64,000 nucleotides of DNA. Source: Rhexocercosporidium sp. MPI-PUGE-AT-0058. Lineage: Eukaryota > Ascomycota > Leotiomycetes > Helotiales. The stretch lies in NCBI GenBank assembly GCA_020746875.1, contig JAGTJL010000011.1, positions 1,488,001-1,552,000 of the forward strand, given 5' to 3'. This document shows, piece after piece, positions 47,641 through 59,307 of the stretch (position 1 is the stretch's first letter; each line of letters begins with the position of its first letter). The notes under the pieces were generated by a model. That model had not been told where the DNA came from. It was given only the letters and a program-made list of their open reading frames with translations, and made no database searches. Position numbers and translations under genes: made by a program.

Positions 47641-50110
47641 TCACCAGAGAATAAACAGCACTGGCAGGTATCCCTCTATCCCATTTGCTCTTTGCGCCTG
47701 TTTATACCCTGTTTGAAGAACTTTCTTCAACTTCTTCCAGGCCGGCTCTCCTATAATTTTAGGAACTCGTGAGAATGTGTAATTTCCACATGTTGGGCTG
47801 AATATCAGCTGCTGGAAGCTTTCTATCGGAGCTTTGAACACCTCGGTATAAAAGGAGAAGAAGCCAGATAATGTATTGTTCATGACGGTTTCGAAAGGGA
47901 ATCCGTCAAGGATCATCTCGCCAGTTGCCGATTCAATTAGGAGTTCGAGTTTCTTGGTTCTTGGTCTCTGGTAAGCAGATTTGATAATCGATTGCTCTTC
48001 ATTGAAGCTCTTCATTAACAGGTGGTCTAATATTGTTTCCGAACCCGTTTTGTAACTCTAGTGCTTGGATGGCGGCAATTTCCTCATATGATGGCTTGGC
48101 CGAGAAGGGACCTGATTCGGGCACATGTGCGTAGGGTCCAAGACGTGGTGGAGGACGATCATCAATTGTGAATCGGGAGGTTTCAATCGCAATCGCCTCT
48201 TGCTCATCGGACTCGCCTGCCGTAGACGATTCATCCCGAGTCATGTGTTCCACACCTTCTGTTTTCTGTGCTGCGACAATCCTTGGTGCAGTTTCGGAGA
48301 TACTGGTATTGATGTCTGCGCTACTGATTGTTGGATTAGGAGGGGACATGTTTCTCATATCTATGAGGCTGTCATCGAGACTTGGTACAGCCGAGATTCG
48401 AGTGGGATCCGAAACCACCTGCGGTTTTTGAAGGCCGGCCAGTACTGACAGAACACAGTCAACACTGCTAGGCGATAGGGATATAGACGGCAAAGTTGAG
48501 GCGTGTCCTGAGGAGGGGGAAAGTATCGGAGCTTCTGATGCTGGCTTTGGGACCACAGGAACGGCTGGCGCACTCGCATCATCAGAAGCTTTCCGGGCGT
48601 GCACAGCTTTCACACCAGGTGGTAATATGGTAGTTGGTTGTAAAGCTCTCAGAGCGACTGTGCCTATTTCCTTCCCAGACGAATGTGCAGATTTACCACA
48701 TGCCTCTAATCTGGACATGGTTGGCGCGGTATACGGGGAGTTATAACTCTTGGGGTTTGGAACCGAACTAGGTGTAGACGTTCTGACTATGCTGACCATG
48801 AATGAAAATAGCTTGGTCAAATTTGGAACAAGTCGAGGTATTTGGGGGGTTCGCTTGGCAGGTGTCTTGGAATCTGGTGTTGAAGCACTACCTTCGCGTG
48901 CAAGAGTTACCCTTGTAGAGGACCTGAATACCCTTGGCCGCCAGAGTAGAACCTCGGATGGAACCTTTGGGACCGAATTTCTGGTATGTGCTGGCAACGT
49001 AGTGGTCTGAGGTTTCTCACTTCGGGGTAGGACTCGTAATTTAGGCCTCGAAACTTGCGTTGTAAGATGGGCTATGTCATTGGAATCGAGACTTGATGCG
49101 AACGTGAAACATGCGGCAGAGTCAGTGTTCCCAGTAGTGCTTTCCATCACTTCATTGCTGACCGATACATTGGTCGAGGTTGCCATTGGTGGCATATTTC
49201 CTCCCTGTGGCACCGTCGATGCTTGTGGTGATCTTGTTCGTGATTTTGACTTCGATTCGCGACTTCGTATCTCTTCCCACTCGGCAGCTTCTGCGAGCAC
49301 CGCAACTCTTTTCTCGACACGGACTCGCGCCTTAGTGGACATGATTGACAATTGTGAGTTGGGAGGAAGCATTTCCTTGGGAGAGGTCACTATGTCTTTC
49401 TCGGAGCCTCCATTGCCATAGTGAGACAAAAGTTTGTCGAAATCTCTCGATGGCGATGGCGGTGAACTTGGGTCTTCGGTTACAGGCTGTGATGATACAG
49501 CGATCTCGCTGCGAATTGGATCTGATAATGTAGGTGACAATACTATGTCGTCTCTTGAGTCTGATGCTGTTTTCGAGGATGGTGTTAGAGCAAGATCGGA
49601 TCGAGGCGAGCAGGCAGTGAGAAGAGATGGATGTATTTGCTTAGATATCGAAGCCATCCCAGAGAGTACCGCAGCTGGACCAGGCTCAGTCTTCACGAAT
49701 CTGAAATTTCCTGTTTCGTCGACGAACATGAACTGCCCGAAATTTTCATCGTCGCCGCGGTCAGCCAAAATATCGAGCCCACACTCCCTATTCGATCCTA
49801 GTCTGGGTTGATCACAGGCCGGAGTACGGTCTTCCGAAAAAGTAGAGCTTAATGGATCGTTGGGAAGACGGGTAGACGGCTGGCTTCCCGACTCATGGCA
49901 ACTGACTTCGTCTCGCTCTTTCTCAGCAAGCTCCTGGTGTAACGCATACCACGACTGTTCTCGGAGGGGAGACCTCTCTGGAGAGATGTCTGGTGTTCCT
50001 TCAGTTACGCTACCCAGATTATCGACAGGAATTCTCTTCTTAGGCGTGATACTTCTTGAACGATTTGTAGTTCGTGGAGAGGTCACAGCCAAGGCATCAG
50101 ACACAAACAT
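47641..50110 (-). CDS. Disordered protein of unknown function, frame broken near the 3' end
   Basis: A 703-codon frame (47999-50110) starts at an ATG and stops in a 13-bp tandem duplication. A second frame (47641-48015, 124 codons) overlaps it there. If only one copy of the duplicated unit were present the two frames would be continuous, about 818 residues, so I list them as one gene. The main part is rich in Ser, Pro and Thr and poor in hydrophobic clusters, with short patches such as FGQFMFVDETGNFRFVKTEP (about 126-145) and RLGPYAHVPESGPFSAKPSY (about 662-681). The C-terminal part looks folded (LELLIESATGEMILDGFPFE). No domain recognised, no signal peptide or membrane segment. It may be an allele truncated at 703 residues, a pseudogene, or an assembly error. 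Confidence 0.6.
47994..48016 (-). repeat. 13-bp tandem duplication breaking a reading frame
   Basis: The unit GCTCTTCATTGAA (plus strand) is followed directly by a second GCTCTTCATT. On the coding strand this duplicates AATGAAGAGC and shifts the frame by one base. Confidence 0.9.
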
Positions 50111-50484
50111 CGCACTCTGCTGATTGCCAAGATTTAGTAACTATAATTGAATAACGACGTCAGCCCCTACATTTTCGTCTAATACCGAGCCGAGCATATT
50201 CTCATCTGCCATAACATCATCCTCAGATTCATGGATGACCATCTGCAAGGTTGTACCGGCCAACGAGGCCAATCTTATTTTCTCAGGAGTTGCAATCGGT
50301 GGTTAAATTAGGGATTGTAAGTGGGCTTTTCGTTGTCAGACCGTTGAGCTTTCGACGCTTGTTTGGCGGTTTGGGGTTGACGGGGGCAAACCGGGTAGGA
50401 AAAAGGTCCACAGAACCCAACTCCCAATGTTCTTCTTTCTTCCCCCACTTGTTTGCAAATTTCTTCGTCATCTGTGCTGCTCCA
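50111..50484. other. Short intergenic region
   Basis: Between two minus-strand genes: promoter side of the disordered-protein gene and 3' side of the next. Short ORFs here extend past gene ends and have no features. Confidence 0.4.
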
Positions 50485-51476
50485 TCACGTCTGAATTCCA
50501 GCACGAAATAGGGGGTGGTGTGTGAGAAACTCTACACGGTCTCGAATGCGGTTTTGGAATTCGACATAGAGTAAGCCGTTCTCCAGAGTTTCGATTTCGG
50601 GGCCTTTTCTAAGGATATTGATCAAGTCCAATGGGTGGTCATCGCCGTAGTCATAATGAACATAAAAGCCGTGGTTATGCATGAATGTCTGGAGTTTGAC
50701 ATCTGCTACTTCTGGCCATTGGCCGTCCTCCTGATATTGTCAGCCAATGCAATATTATAAGAATAGTCAAATTGCTACTTTCAGCCACTCTGTGGTAAAA
50801 GCCGTCACCCTTTTCACATCATTCTTCAGATTGAGACTCTGGATGTATTGGCTACAGAATCTTGGGTCGGGGCCTTTTGGGGGTTCGTTCCACGGCTTAA
50901 CGGTTGTCTCGGACAATTCCCAGAAGCGCTTAGCCGCGCCAACATCATCCTCTTCATTGTCGTCCTATTTCCATCAGTAAAATATCTCACATGGACATAA
51001 TCAGTCTCACTCTTCGTCCCCTTTTGCGAGACTTTGCGCGTGGCTTATTTCGTGTAGTACCTTCAGCTTGCCTTGCTCTCTTCCGAGCGTTGCACCTACC
51101 AACGTTTGCAGCTTTCCCCTTCCGACGGAATATGTGGCATATCTTGTGGATGATACTGCATGAGTATTCCGTTAATAAGTCATTTGATACGTTTATCGGA
51201 GAACCAGAACTCAATGTAGACTTACAACTGCTCATCGATTGGCCAGACTGGAATTCCACGGCGGTTCTCAGGCCAGAGCTTCTCCCCTCGAGACTCCTCT
51301 GTCATATAGTTGGTAGCACAGAGCAATATCTGATCCGACAGAGCATCCCTAGATCCAAGAATGCTGACCTGGTTTTGGTAGGCAGTGAAGTAGGCATGGA
51401 TGTCTTTATCTAATCCTTTGAACTTTTCTGGTGCTTCTGCCTTACCATATCCAAGAGCGGAATAGAGCGCTTCCAT
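50485..51476 (-). CDS. Hypothetical protein, four-exon model
   Basis: Proposed exons 51226-51476, 51061-51155, 50779-50951 and 50485-50730 keep one frame and give 254 residues. The first exon (MEALYSALGYGKAEAPEKFK, then DKDIHAYFTAYQNQVSILGS) and the last two (RFCSQYIQSLNLKNDVKRVT, AFTTEWLKEDGQWPEVADVK and MHNHGFYVHYDYGDDHPLDL) look like real, folded protein. The second exon is very basic (KGKAANVGRCNARKRARQ) and is the weak part. Its acceptor and the donor at 51060 were chosen because they alone keep the frames compatible. I do not recognise a family. Alternative models could start in an upstream frame near 51540. Confidence 0.5.
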
Positions 51477-52080
51477 GTGGGGTTACAGTGTTCTCTTCGT
51501 TTGAGGCATCGCGACCGAATTGCCGTGGTATGTTTGCGGATAGGGATAGTTGAAGAAACACGTTGGAGAATACAAGAAATGTTGGCAGAGCTTTTCAGCC
51601 GTACAAGGGGCGCATCTGATTCGCGAAATTGAGGCACGCAGCGGGCTGCATGAAACTTGAATTTAATAGGGAGAGGTGCCAGCAGCTACCCGTGATGCAC
51701 CGCTGGAGCCTGGGATACTATGTCAACCAAAGAATATGAGACAAGGGGAGAAAAGCAAAGTTCCACAGCCATGACATGACAGCATGTGAAAAGGCAGAAC
51801 TGCACTGGAACAAGTACACAATAAAGCAAGGATATCATAGATCTATATCTTCCGTTGTCAGGCCCATCTATAACTTCTCCAACGGTGACCCATTTTCTTG
51901 GGTAGCCAGCCTTCAAGGGCAGGTGCATAAGATAAGAAGCTCCGGTTGGCTCAAATTGGGGAGGATCCGTGAGGTGAAGCTATTTCTGACCAACACAAAT
52001 GCGACGGGCACCAACACAATCCCTCAACCAGTCACACGGAGGATTTTGTTTGCCGATTGAGCGCCGGATAATGATTCCTC
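51477..52080. other. Intergenic between hypothetical gene and splicing-factor gene
   Basis: 600 bp with no convincing ORF. It includes the promoter of the hypothetical gene and the 3'UTR of the splicing-factor gene. Confidence 0.4.
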
Positions 52081-54614
52081 CTAGCCGAGACTCTCGAACC
52101 TTTCCTTTGCCTTGTCCTTTGTCTTGTTTAGGAAATCAGCGTATGATCCTTTCGTCTGTCGGTGCCCTTCTTCGGCCGCATCCCCAATCTTTCCTCCCTG
52201 TGCGCCTAATCCCACACCTTGAGAGTACAATTCGGTAACAATTGCTTCAGTTCTACCCGTACCCTGGGCTCCCAAACCCTCCCCTGCAACCCACCCCATC
52301 TTCCCTAACAGCGCCGCGCCCTTGGATCGGACTGGAGCTTCTTCAACTTCTTTCTTTGGTGATGATGTTACTGCAGAGTCTTTCGTACGATTGTGCTGTG
52401 CAGCGGGCTGTTTTGGTTGATTGAAGGCTTGCCGTCTTTCTTTTGCTCTATCTCTGTAAAGATCTTCAGACGCCACGTCTCCTGACTTCTTGAGCTTTGC
52501 CGCAGCCTTTGCAACAAGATCATCATTCTTGAGATTGTCGCGGTGAAGCTGGCTCATACGTTCATGTTTATTCACCTCAGCTTCCGTCTTGAACTGACGG
52601 GAACATAGCAGGCAGCATTTTCGTTCCAAATCCGCAAAGGTTTGGCTCGGAGGTACTTCTGCCTTGGAAGATTGTTGTGAGGGTGTTGATGGCGAATATG
52701 TGGCATCGTAACCAGCTTCTTTCTGCGGGAGACCGTGAATCTCTGCGTGTCTGTTCGTCCAGAATTGGAGATGCGACGCTACGACTTTGGTCTCCTTCTC
52801 GGTTTTTCTTTTTTTCACTTTGGGCTCTCCATCGTTCCCAGAATTGATGAGGCCTTCCTTTGCAGCGGCCAAGGCAAGTTTCGTGTGCTCAGATTCCTTG
52901 CTCTTGCCAGTGGCTGGTAGAGGAGCTTTAGCAGTGACGAGTTCGCTGACGTACGCTGCTTCGTCCCAGTACATGAGACTAACGGCTGAATTTGATAGAG
53001 GACTGAATGTGAACTTGTCATATTCTCCGCCTGATTGGTGTAGGATAGGTACGAAGACACCAGCGTGGATGTATGATATTGTGACGGGCTTAGAGGAGAT
53101 CGTAAATTTTTCGGATGAGTTGTACTTGACCATGGCGGCTTGTGCATCCTCCACGGTGCTGAATTCTGCAAAACCATATCTCCAGCTATCGTCCGTCTTC
53201 CTATCACGAACCAATAGAACACGCTGTAGAGAGCCATCTTTGGCGCCTAAGCTAGCATCATTGGTGGTTGATGAAATTTGTCTCTTCTTCGGTCCTTGTC
53301 CATCAGATGAGGTTGCACTTGCCTTCGATTTGTGCAGCTTGGCCACACCTTTTGCAAGCAATTCTTCATTCACTCCAGGTTCTAGGCCCCGCAGAAGAAT
53401 AAATTGAGATGCGGCGCCATCGGGAGAGGCGTCACTATCACCAGTGGTTGCGAAACCTGAGAAAGAGGACATGTTGCTCTGGGCCACAACAAGGCCATGT
53501 GCAGTTGCCCCTAAAGTTTGTTAGCAAACTTGAGCGAAGTTGATGCCACCAGCCAGGTGAACTAACGAGTTCTGGGAGCGTTGCACCGAAAACATAATGT
53601 GCGGTGAGAGAAATTGGGCAGAAAACACTGCCAGAAGTTAGAGCAGATCACCAAAACCAAAATTCTAGACATACAACGTCACATTTCCAGTCATCTTCAC
53701 CCTTCCCGGCTTTCTCTCGGTCGTCTCGCTCTCGACCGAAGGCTATTCGGACCTGTGTGGGCTCGGACTGAGTTGGATCATATATGCCATAGAGTGGGAC
53801 CGTCGGATAATATCGATCGAGGAAACGACTTGCTTCTGGAATACCCACGAATTGTGCAAATGCGAACCCTTTTGACTGACCTGAATATCTATTAGCACCA
53901 GCTTGATACACCATAGACAGCACAGATAGCCCTACCAGTCCGTTTATCCTTGATCAATCGAACTTCCTCCAAACCCCCGAGTTGTATGGCTTGTAAAATA
54001 TGTTGTAGTTCTTTCAAAATCTGTAAATCGGAGAGAAAGGCCATGCGGCCATATCTTATGCTTAGCCAGAGTTCAGGTTTTGCTCAAGTAACACTTAGGG
54101 TGAAAGCGGGTTGGAGTTGAGGATCCGCAAGAGGGTAGGAATGGGGCGCCCAACGTCTTCCTGTGTCCATTCGAAGGGAAGTCCTTCGAGAATAACATTT
54201 CGGTTTGGATGGCCACCGAAGTGAGGCGAGCGACTACGGCTTCTGTCTCGACGAGGCGATTTATATCCTTCTCTGTCTCGGTCCGTATAACGACCTCTTC
54301 CATCTCGCCGCGGAGACCTCGACCGATCATATCCCCGATCATAGCTATCCAGTCTATCCTCCCTGTGGCGGCGCTCGTTGTTCGCAGAGTTGGATGTTCT
54401 TTCCGGAGCCAGTCCTCGAGGAGGCGTTCTCGCGTCATCTTGAGACATTGAATATCAGCATAGTTCCAAGTCGGACTCCATATACAACTCGATTACCCTT
54501 CCACGTCTGGTAGCCTTGGGAAGCTGAGCCGCGGTAATCGTCCGCGTAAGGCTGATCGTCGTACATAGCAGAGTCTTGGATCGAGGAAGAGTGTATCGGG
54601 CGATTCCTGTCCAT
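52081..54614 (-). CDS. RBM5/RBM10-type RNA-binding splicing factor with G-patch
   Basis: Six exons (54497-54614, 54155-54438, 53936-54020, 53675-53880, 53567-53627, 52081-53510) with phases that all agree give 727 residues. Domain order matches RBM5/RBM10. An RS-like N-terminal region (SRSPRRDGRGRY, RDRSRSRSP) comes first. RRM1 follows at about 117-215 (NVILEGLPFEWTQED, then RTGQSKGFAFAQFV across intron 3). A RanBP2-type zinc finger is assembled from two exons at about 227-250 (WKCDVCFLPNFSHRTLCFRC). RRM2 is at about 286-400 (FILLRGLEPG and WRYGFAEFSTVEDAQAAM). A C2H2-like finger is at about 550-575 (CCLLCSRQF...NKHERMSQLH), and the G-patch at about 647-692 (LLGKMGWVAGEGLGAQGTGR). Such proteins act in early spliceosomes in the nucleus, selecting splice sites and recruiting a DEAH helicase through the G-patch. 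Intron 2 has an unusual gttggg donor. The start is the ATG at 54614; an in-frame upstream extension lacks conservation signs. Confidence 0.93.
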
Positions 54615-54873
54615 GGTTCTGGAGATTGTTGACAGTTGTCTGCTGGGGGAGAGTTGCGTAGTAGGTACGTAAGCTAGAGATGAGAGGAGAGGAGAGGAGA
54701 GGGAGCCTCGCGCATGGATGGAATGGAAATGAGGCTGTGGTGAAGTGTTCCGAGGTGGCAGTTGCGGCCACGTGATTGTGTAGTTCTGCGCACTGACTTC
54801 CACGGTCAATGGTCATCTCGCCTCGCCTCGCCTCAAAACACAACTTTGGCATAACTTATATGATAAGACCACC
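54615..54873. promoter_or_regulatory. Bidirectional promoter, splicing factor / MoaE
   Basis: 259 bp between divergent start codons, so both genes must share regulatory DNA. It contains GAGGA repeats (54686-54710) and a CGCCT repeat (54818-54833). No TATA box stands out. Confidence 0.7.
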
Positions 54874-55519
54874 ATGGTCAAAGAGCAGCAAGAAGACGGG
54901 TGCTATGTTGCTCTGGATGACAACTGTCTGGATGCAAAGGCAATGATGGATCGTGTCCGGAGCCCAAAAGCTGGGGCTATTGTTCTCTTTGCAGGTAGGC
55001 TCTACCTCACTCGCTCCCTCGATCTTCATCCTCATGGTTCTTGCAGGCACGACTCGTGATAACTTTGGTGGCAAGCCTGTAAAGGAGCTCCAGTATACCT
55101 CATACGAGCCACGTGCTCTCCAGACCATGCTCAGAATCTGTAAGGATATCAAGGAGAAGCACTCTCTGACGTCAATTGCCATGATACACCGACTGGGTGT
55201 TGTTCCCATCGGGGAAGAGAGCATCCTGATTGCTGTCTCGTCCGCTCATCGTCAAGCTTCTTGGAGAGCGGGCGAGGAAGCCTTGGAAGAGTGTAAAGAG
55301 AAAGTCGAAGTATGGAAGAAGGAGGAGTTTGGTGGTGACGAAGGTGGGATTTGGAGGGCGAATCGTGATGGGTTAGCTGGAGTGAGGATAGATCAAGAAC
55401 AAAAGGGTAGTGACAATGGGCCGCCAGCTGGTCCCCATGGACAAATCTTACGACTTGGAAGGCCAGGTGAACGAGGGCATGGACCAGTGGTGCATCCAAA
55501 CAAGCTTCCCACGACGTAG
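54874..55519 (+). CDS. Molybdopterin synthase catalytic subunit (MoaE/MOCS2B, cnxH-type)
   Basis: Two exons (54874-54994, 55047-55519) with a 52-bp phase-1 intron give 197 residues. MoaE-type subunits, with a MoaD partner, insert two sulfurs into precursor Z (cPMP) to make molybdopterin, the cofactor of nitrate reductase and related enzymes. The splice rebuilds the family signature GAIVLFAG-TTRDNFGGKPV. Then come LQYTSYEPRA, IAMIHRLGVVPIGEESILIA, the SSAHRQASWRAGEEALEECK segment and the WKKEEFG stretch with the catalytic lysines. The tail after residue about 165 (GSDNGPPAGPHGQ...) is not conserved, and an alternative 3' splice cannot be excluded. The MoaD partner is not in the window. The molybdoenzyme at 1-1409 would need this cofactor. 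Confidence 0.93.
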
Positions 55520-55750
55520 GACTGGGCTTTGGACATGCTCTCTCTGGAATATTGTTGGACAAAGTACAGTCACACCGGAACTGGGTATTTAGCTAACATT
55601 GTCAAAGCACCAGTATCATGAAGTCCGAACGTCTTCTGAGTAACATCATCGCGGTTTCTCGAGTATGTCAATTTATAAGCCGCGCGGTATTCAGCTGACT
55701 TGACTGAACATCGCTCCGTGGTTGGCTGCTTGCAACCCACATCACGTTGT
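55520..55750. other. 3' region between convergent MoaE and GH35 genes
   Basis: 231 bp between stop codons of convergent genes. No other feature. Confidence 0.5.
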
Positions 55751-58700
55751 TCAGTAATACGCGCTTCTGTCCACCCATCCCGGTCTCAAGTACTCCGTCT
55801 CTTCCATCTTAAACCCGCTTTCTACAACACCAGTAACCTCCCACTCAACTCCTACGCTCGCTCCCTCCGTATCCATTGCCCAGACACTAATTGCAATAGT
55901 GTTATATCCATTGTAATTCAGAATACCAGGGAAGACGGGAAAGACAACCTGATTTCCTATGTGGGGAATATACTTCCCAAATTGATACCCATTGACATAA
56001 AGCATTGCCCTTAGAATTGACCCCGAAGGACTAGAAAGTCGGAATCCTAGATTAACGTCGAGGCCAGATGGGATGTCAAGTGGGACAACGGTTCTGTACC
56101 ACTTCGCTCCTGCTTCTGTAAGACCGATGGCAGGGGCACTAGAATTCCAAGATTCGTCAGAAAAACCGGGTAAATGCCATCCAAGACGTTCTCCATGCAG
56201 TCCACCCTCGTTGTATGGGCCCCTAATAGGATCAATGTTCTTTTGTCCTCCAGCTGTACCAGCAATTCTCCATTCCGTAAACTTAGCACCTCCGATGAGA
56301 GTGGCGTTGTAGATACCACGAGGGTTCGTTGCTCCGGAAGTTTGATCATGACCCATATTGTCCACGATTACAGTGAGAATATTTTCAGCCCTTAAAGTGG
56401 CATTTGTGAAGGGAAGCACGAGGGACGATCGGGTGACGGATTTTGATCCGATCCAAGATCCGATGAAGGCTCCGTTGAGGAAAGCTGACCACCCGCTAGA
56501 GATACCGCCGATGACGGTCATATTTACACCCAATGCAGTCAAATTAGAAGAGGGAAATCGGCCGCGGAAGATGAAATGTCCTGAATGGTAGCCTGTTCTC
56601 CATTACCCTCTAGTTCCCGGGAATGGGCTGGGTAGGGCTTCAAAAACGTACCATAATCATCAGCCCATAGAACGGGATACGTGGCTGGCTTTGTCGGGTT
56701 CTGGGTGCTGGTGTGATCCGCAATAGTCCACTTCGAGTCATCATACTCAGCACGTCGTTCAGGTAAGCCATCTGTGACCTTCCAAGCTGTCAGAGCAGGG
56801 AGTCCTTTCTTGATTGATTCGACACTGTGAATCGAGGGTACCAGTGCTCCAAGCAAACTGCCATAGCTTGTCCTAGAAACATTGATGTTGTGGCCATTGA
56901 AAATAACCTGCGAGATGGCGGAAGGAGCAAAGATTTCGAGGGAGTTCTTATGTGACCAATCTCCTCGCAGTGTAAGGGTTTTCTGGGAGACTGAGGCTGA
57001 CCTGACGAGGTATGGACCTTGCACAATGACCGTTGAATTCTCTGGCGAGTAGGGGTCGCTGGAGGTGGACGGAAACCAAGTTTCGTAAGCGGCAGACCTA
57101 TCAATCAACACCACCCTGTACCCGTTGTCGAACTTGATAACACAAGTGCCTTGAAGCTGTTTGTATGAAACGACAAGCCCGTTACTTTTTTCTCGAAACT
57201 GGAAATCAGAGCACCCAGATTCCTTTTGAAGAGAAGCTGACTTTACTCCAGATAGTAAAAACTCTCCGGATTCTGTTGCGGGAAGCCAGAGGAAGAGGAT
57301 GGGCTTCTCGTCTTGAGTTGAGACCGTCAAGATCTCTGCAGTTGAATAAACTAATCGTTGCTTTCCCAAAGTGAAATCTGTGACGATAATTTTGGACTCT
57401 CTGCCATTAAGCACAACATTAGTGGCATACTGAGGAATTGTGAAGTTTCCTAGGGAAGTAGAAACATTCAATCTGAAGCCGGTCAGCTCTTTTGAAGGCG
57501 ACGAACTGTGAATTGTAACGTAATATCCAGCATTCGTATCGGGGTTCCGGAGCTCAGAGGTAAAGATGGCCGGATCTGAAGTGAAGGATGTCCCGTTGGA
57601 AATAAGATCCACTTTCGCTAGATCTCTGGCGACGCGAAGAAACTGAGCAAAAAGCTTGGTTTCATGATATTTGTCTCCAATTACTCTGCTTTCGCCTTGA
57701 AGCCATTAATTTGTGAGCAAACTCGACGTTGGTAGGGTGACTGACTGATTGGGGCGCTGTAGTCGTAACTAGTGCCAACCATTGGGAATGGCAAAGCTCC
57801 TAGGTCCTGTTAGATCTAGTATTGATTGAGCGCCAACAAGATGTTTATACCCCTGAGAGTCCTAGTTTAGCCAGCGGACGCATTAGGATTTTTTTCTCTC
57901 GCTTACCAATTCGTCCCCCCAAAGAGCATGTAAACATTGATGGCAGACACCTTCTGCGCAATGTTATGCCTGTAATATACATTTACCCACTTCGTGAATA
58001 TCAATATTAGCAGTCGCAAATGTGTTGAGACCAGGGATCTTTATGGAAAGTAGGGGGACATTTGCACTAACATCAGGCCCAGTTGTGTTGACACATCCCC
58101 CCTCTGGTCCACCCCAGGGATTGTAACTCCCCCCCTGAAACTCTGTTAAGAAGCTTGGCTGAGTTGGTGCTACTTGCTGGAAATTGTTATAGTAGTTGTA
58201 TACCGTAAATTCCGGAACATTGCCGTTTGTTCCCCTACACTCGGCCAAATCACAGCTCCAGCAGGAAGGGTAGTGATCAAGTCCATAATTGTCAACATTT
58301 CCCCCGAAACCTGCTCCATAGTCTTTCGACCAGGATTTTGTATTCATGTTTGGGTTGTTGTGAATCAGAGGAACATCGATACCAGCATCTCGGGCACATT
58401 TCTCCAGAGTTTCCATGTAGGCGATTGCGGGGTAATTTGGTGTTCTGGTAGCGACATTCGTCCATTGGCTGCCATATTCATTTTCGATTTGATAGATGAA
58501 AACACTCCCACCTTTTGTGATTTGATGCTTTGCCACTATCTCTGAGTACTTTGTAAAGTATGGCATCCATGCAACCGTATATCGGGAGTCGTTGTTTCGG
58601 AGAGTTCCATAGGCTCCAGTCGTCAACCTAGTCAAGATTTAGTACGTACAATTTTTCATGTCTTGTGATCAGAACAAAGGATTCGATTCTAGATCTCAGG

Positions 58701-59307
58701 TAATGCGGGATTTCGGGGCGAGAAAAGACATACCAACCTGGGAAGCCTCCCGCGTTGGACTCTGCATTGACATATGGCCCCGGACGAAAAAGTACATAAA
58801 GGCCGATAGTCTTCGTGATCTCGAGGAGCTTTTCAAAATTGTGTGCACCGGTCTCGAAATCGAGCGAACCGTCTGCAGCGCTGTGATAACCTGGATCTTG
58901 TAAGAATGCGAGATCTGGGACTAGGAGTTGCGACCATCTCACCCCAATGGCCATAGAAGCTAACGGCATTGAAACTTGAAACGTCAGTTCTCATCGTCTT
59001 TTGACCAGTTTAGTACCTACCCAGCAGCTTTTACCTTCTCGAGGATATCAATCCACAGTTCTGGCACTGGGATCCTCCAATAGTGAATCTGCGTTTATGT
59101 AAGGTTGTGAAAGCATCAGAATTCACTTGGAATATGGTTCTTTACTTCTCCTGACCAAATAAACAACCGCTGTCCCTTGATAATATAGCTGTAATGATCC
59201 CACTCGACTATTGCATTCAAGGTATTATTGTGTATCGGCCATTGAGTCTGAGCAACTACCAACTGAGTCAGGCTCACAAGTTGAAGGAGAAGATTGAAGA
59301 ACTTCAT
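55751..59307 (-). CDS. Secreted beta-galactosidase (GH35, LacA-type), one frame break
   Basis: Nine exons: 59146-59307, 59021-59088, 58943-58974, 58734-58890, 58072-58627, 57907-57989, 57746-57806, 56652-57695, 55751-56592. Signal peptide [20 protein letters not shown], then [20 protein letters not shown], the standard mature N-terminus of fungal GH35. Other motifs: [15 protein letters not shown] across intron 1, RPGPYVNAE, the acid/base in IENEYG (Glu190), the nucleophile in [14 protein letters not shown] (Glu302), MLFGGTNW and [10 protein letters not shown]. The large C-terminal part carries the beta-sandwich and jelly-roll domains ([36 protein letters not shown]). It should remove terminal beta-galactose from galactans outside the cell. 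All junctions agree in phase except exon 6 to exon 7: the donor leaves phase 2, while the only frame-preserving acceptor needs phase 0. The exon sum is 3005 nt, one short of a multiple of three, and the family length of about 1000 residues would otherwise be met. So there is a one-base deletion, a sequencing error, or an unusual splice. Confidence 0.9.

Noticed and set aside
50991..51159. Minus-strand frame reading LHEISHA, a possible HExxH zinc protease motif
   Set aside because: The frame has no start, is interrupted by stops on both sides and cannot be joined in phase to neighbouring exons, so the motif looks accidental.
53614..53895. 93-codon plus-strand ORF across the splicing-factor exons
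   Set aside because: Shadow of the spliced minus-strand RRM and zinc-finger exons, whose phases agree perfectly.
54615..54809. N-terminal extension of the splicing factor to an upstream in-frame codon
   Set aside because: The 65 extra residues are low-complexity and cover the short bidirectional promoter; the ATG at 54614 starts a normal RBM5-like N-terminus.
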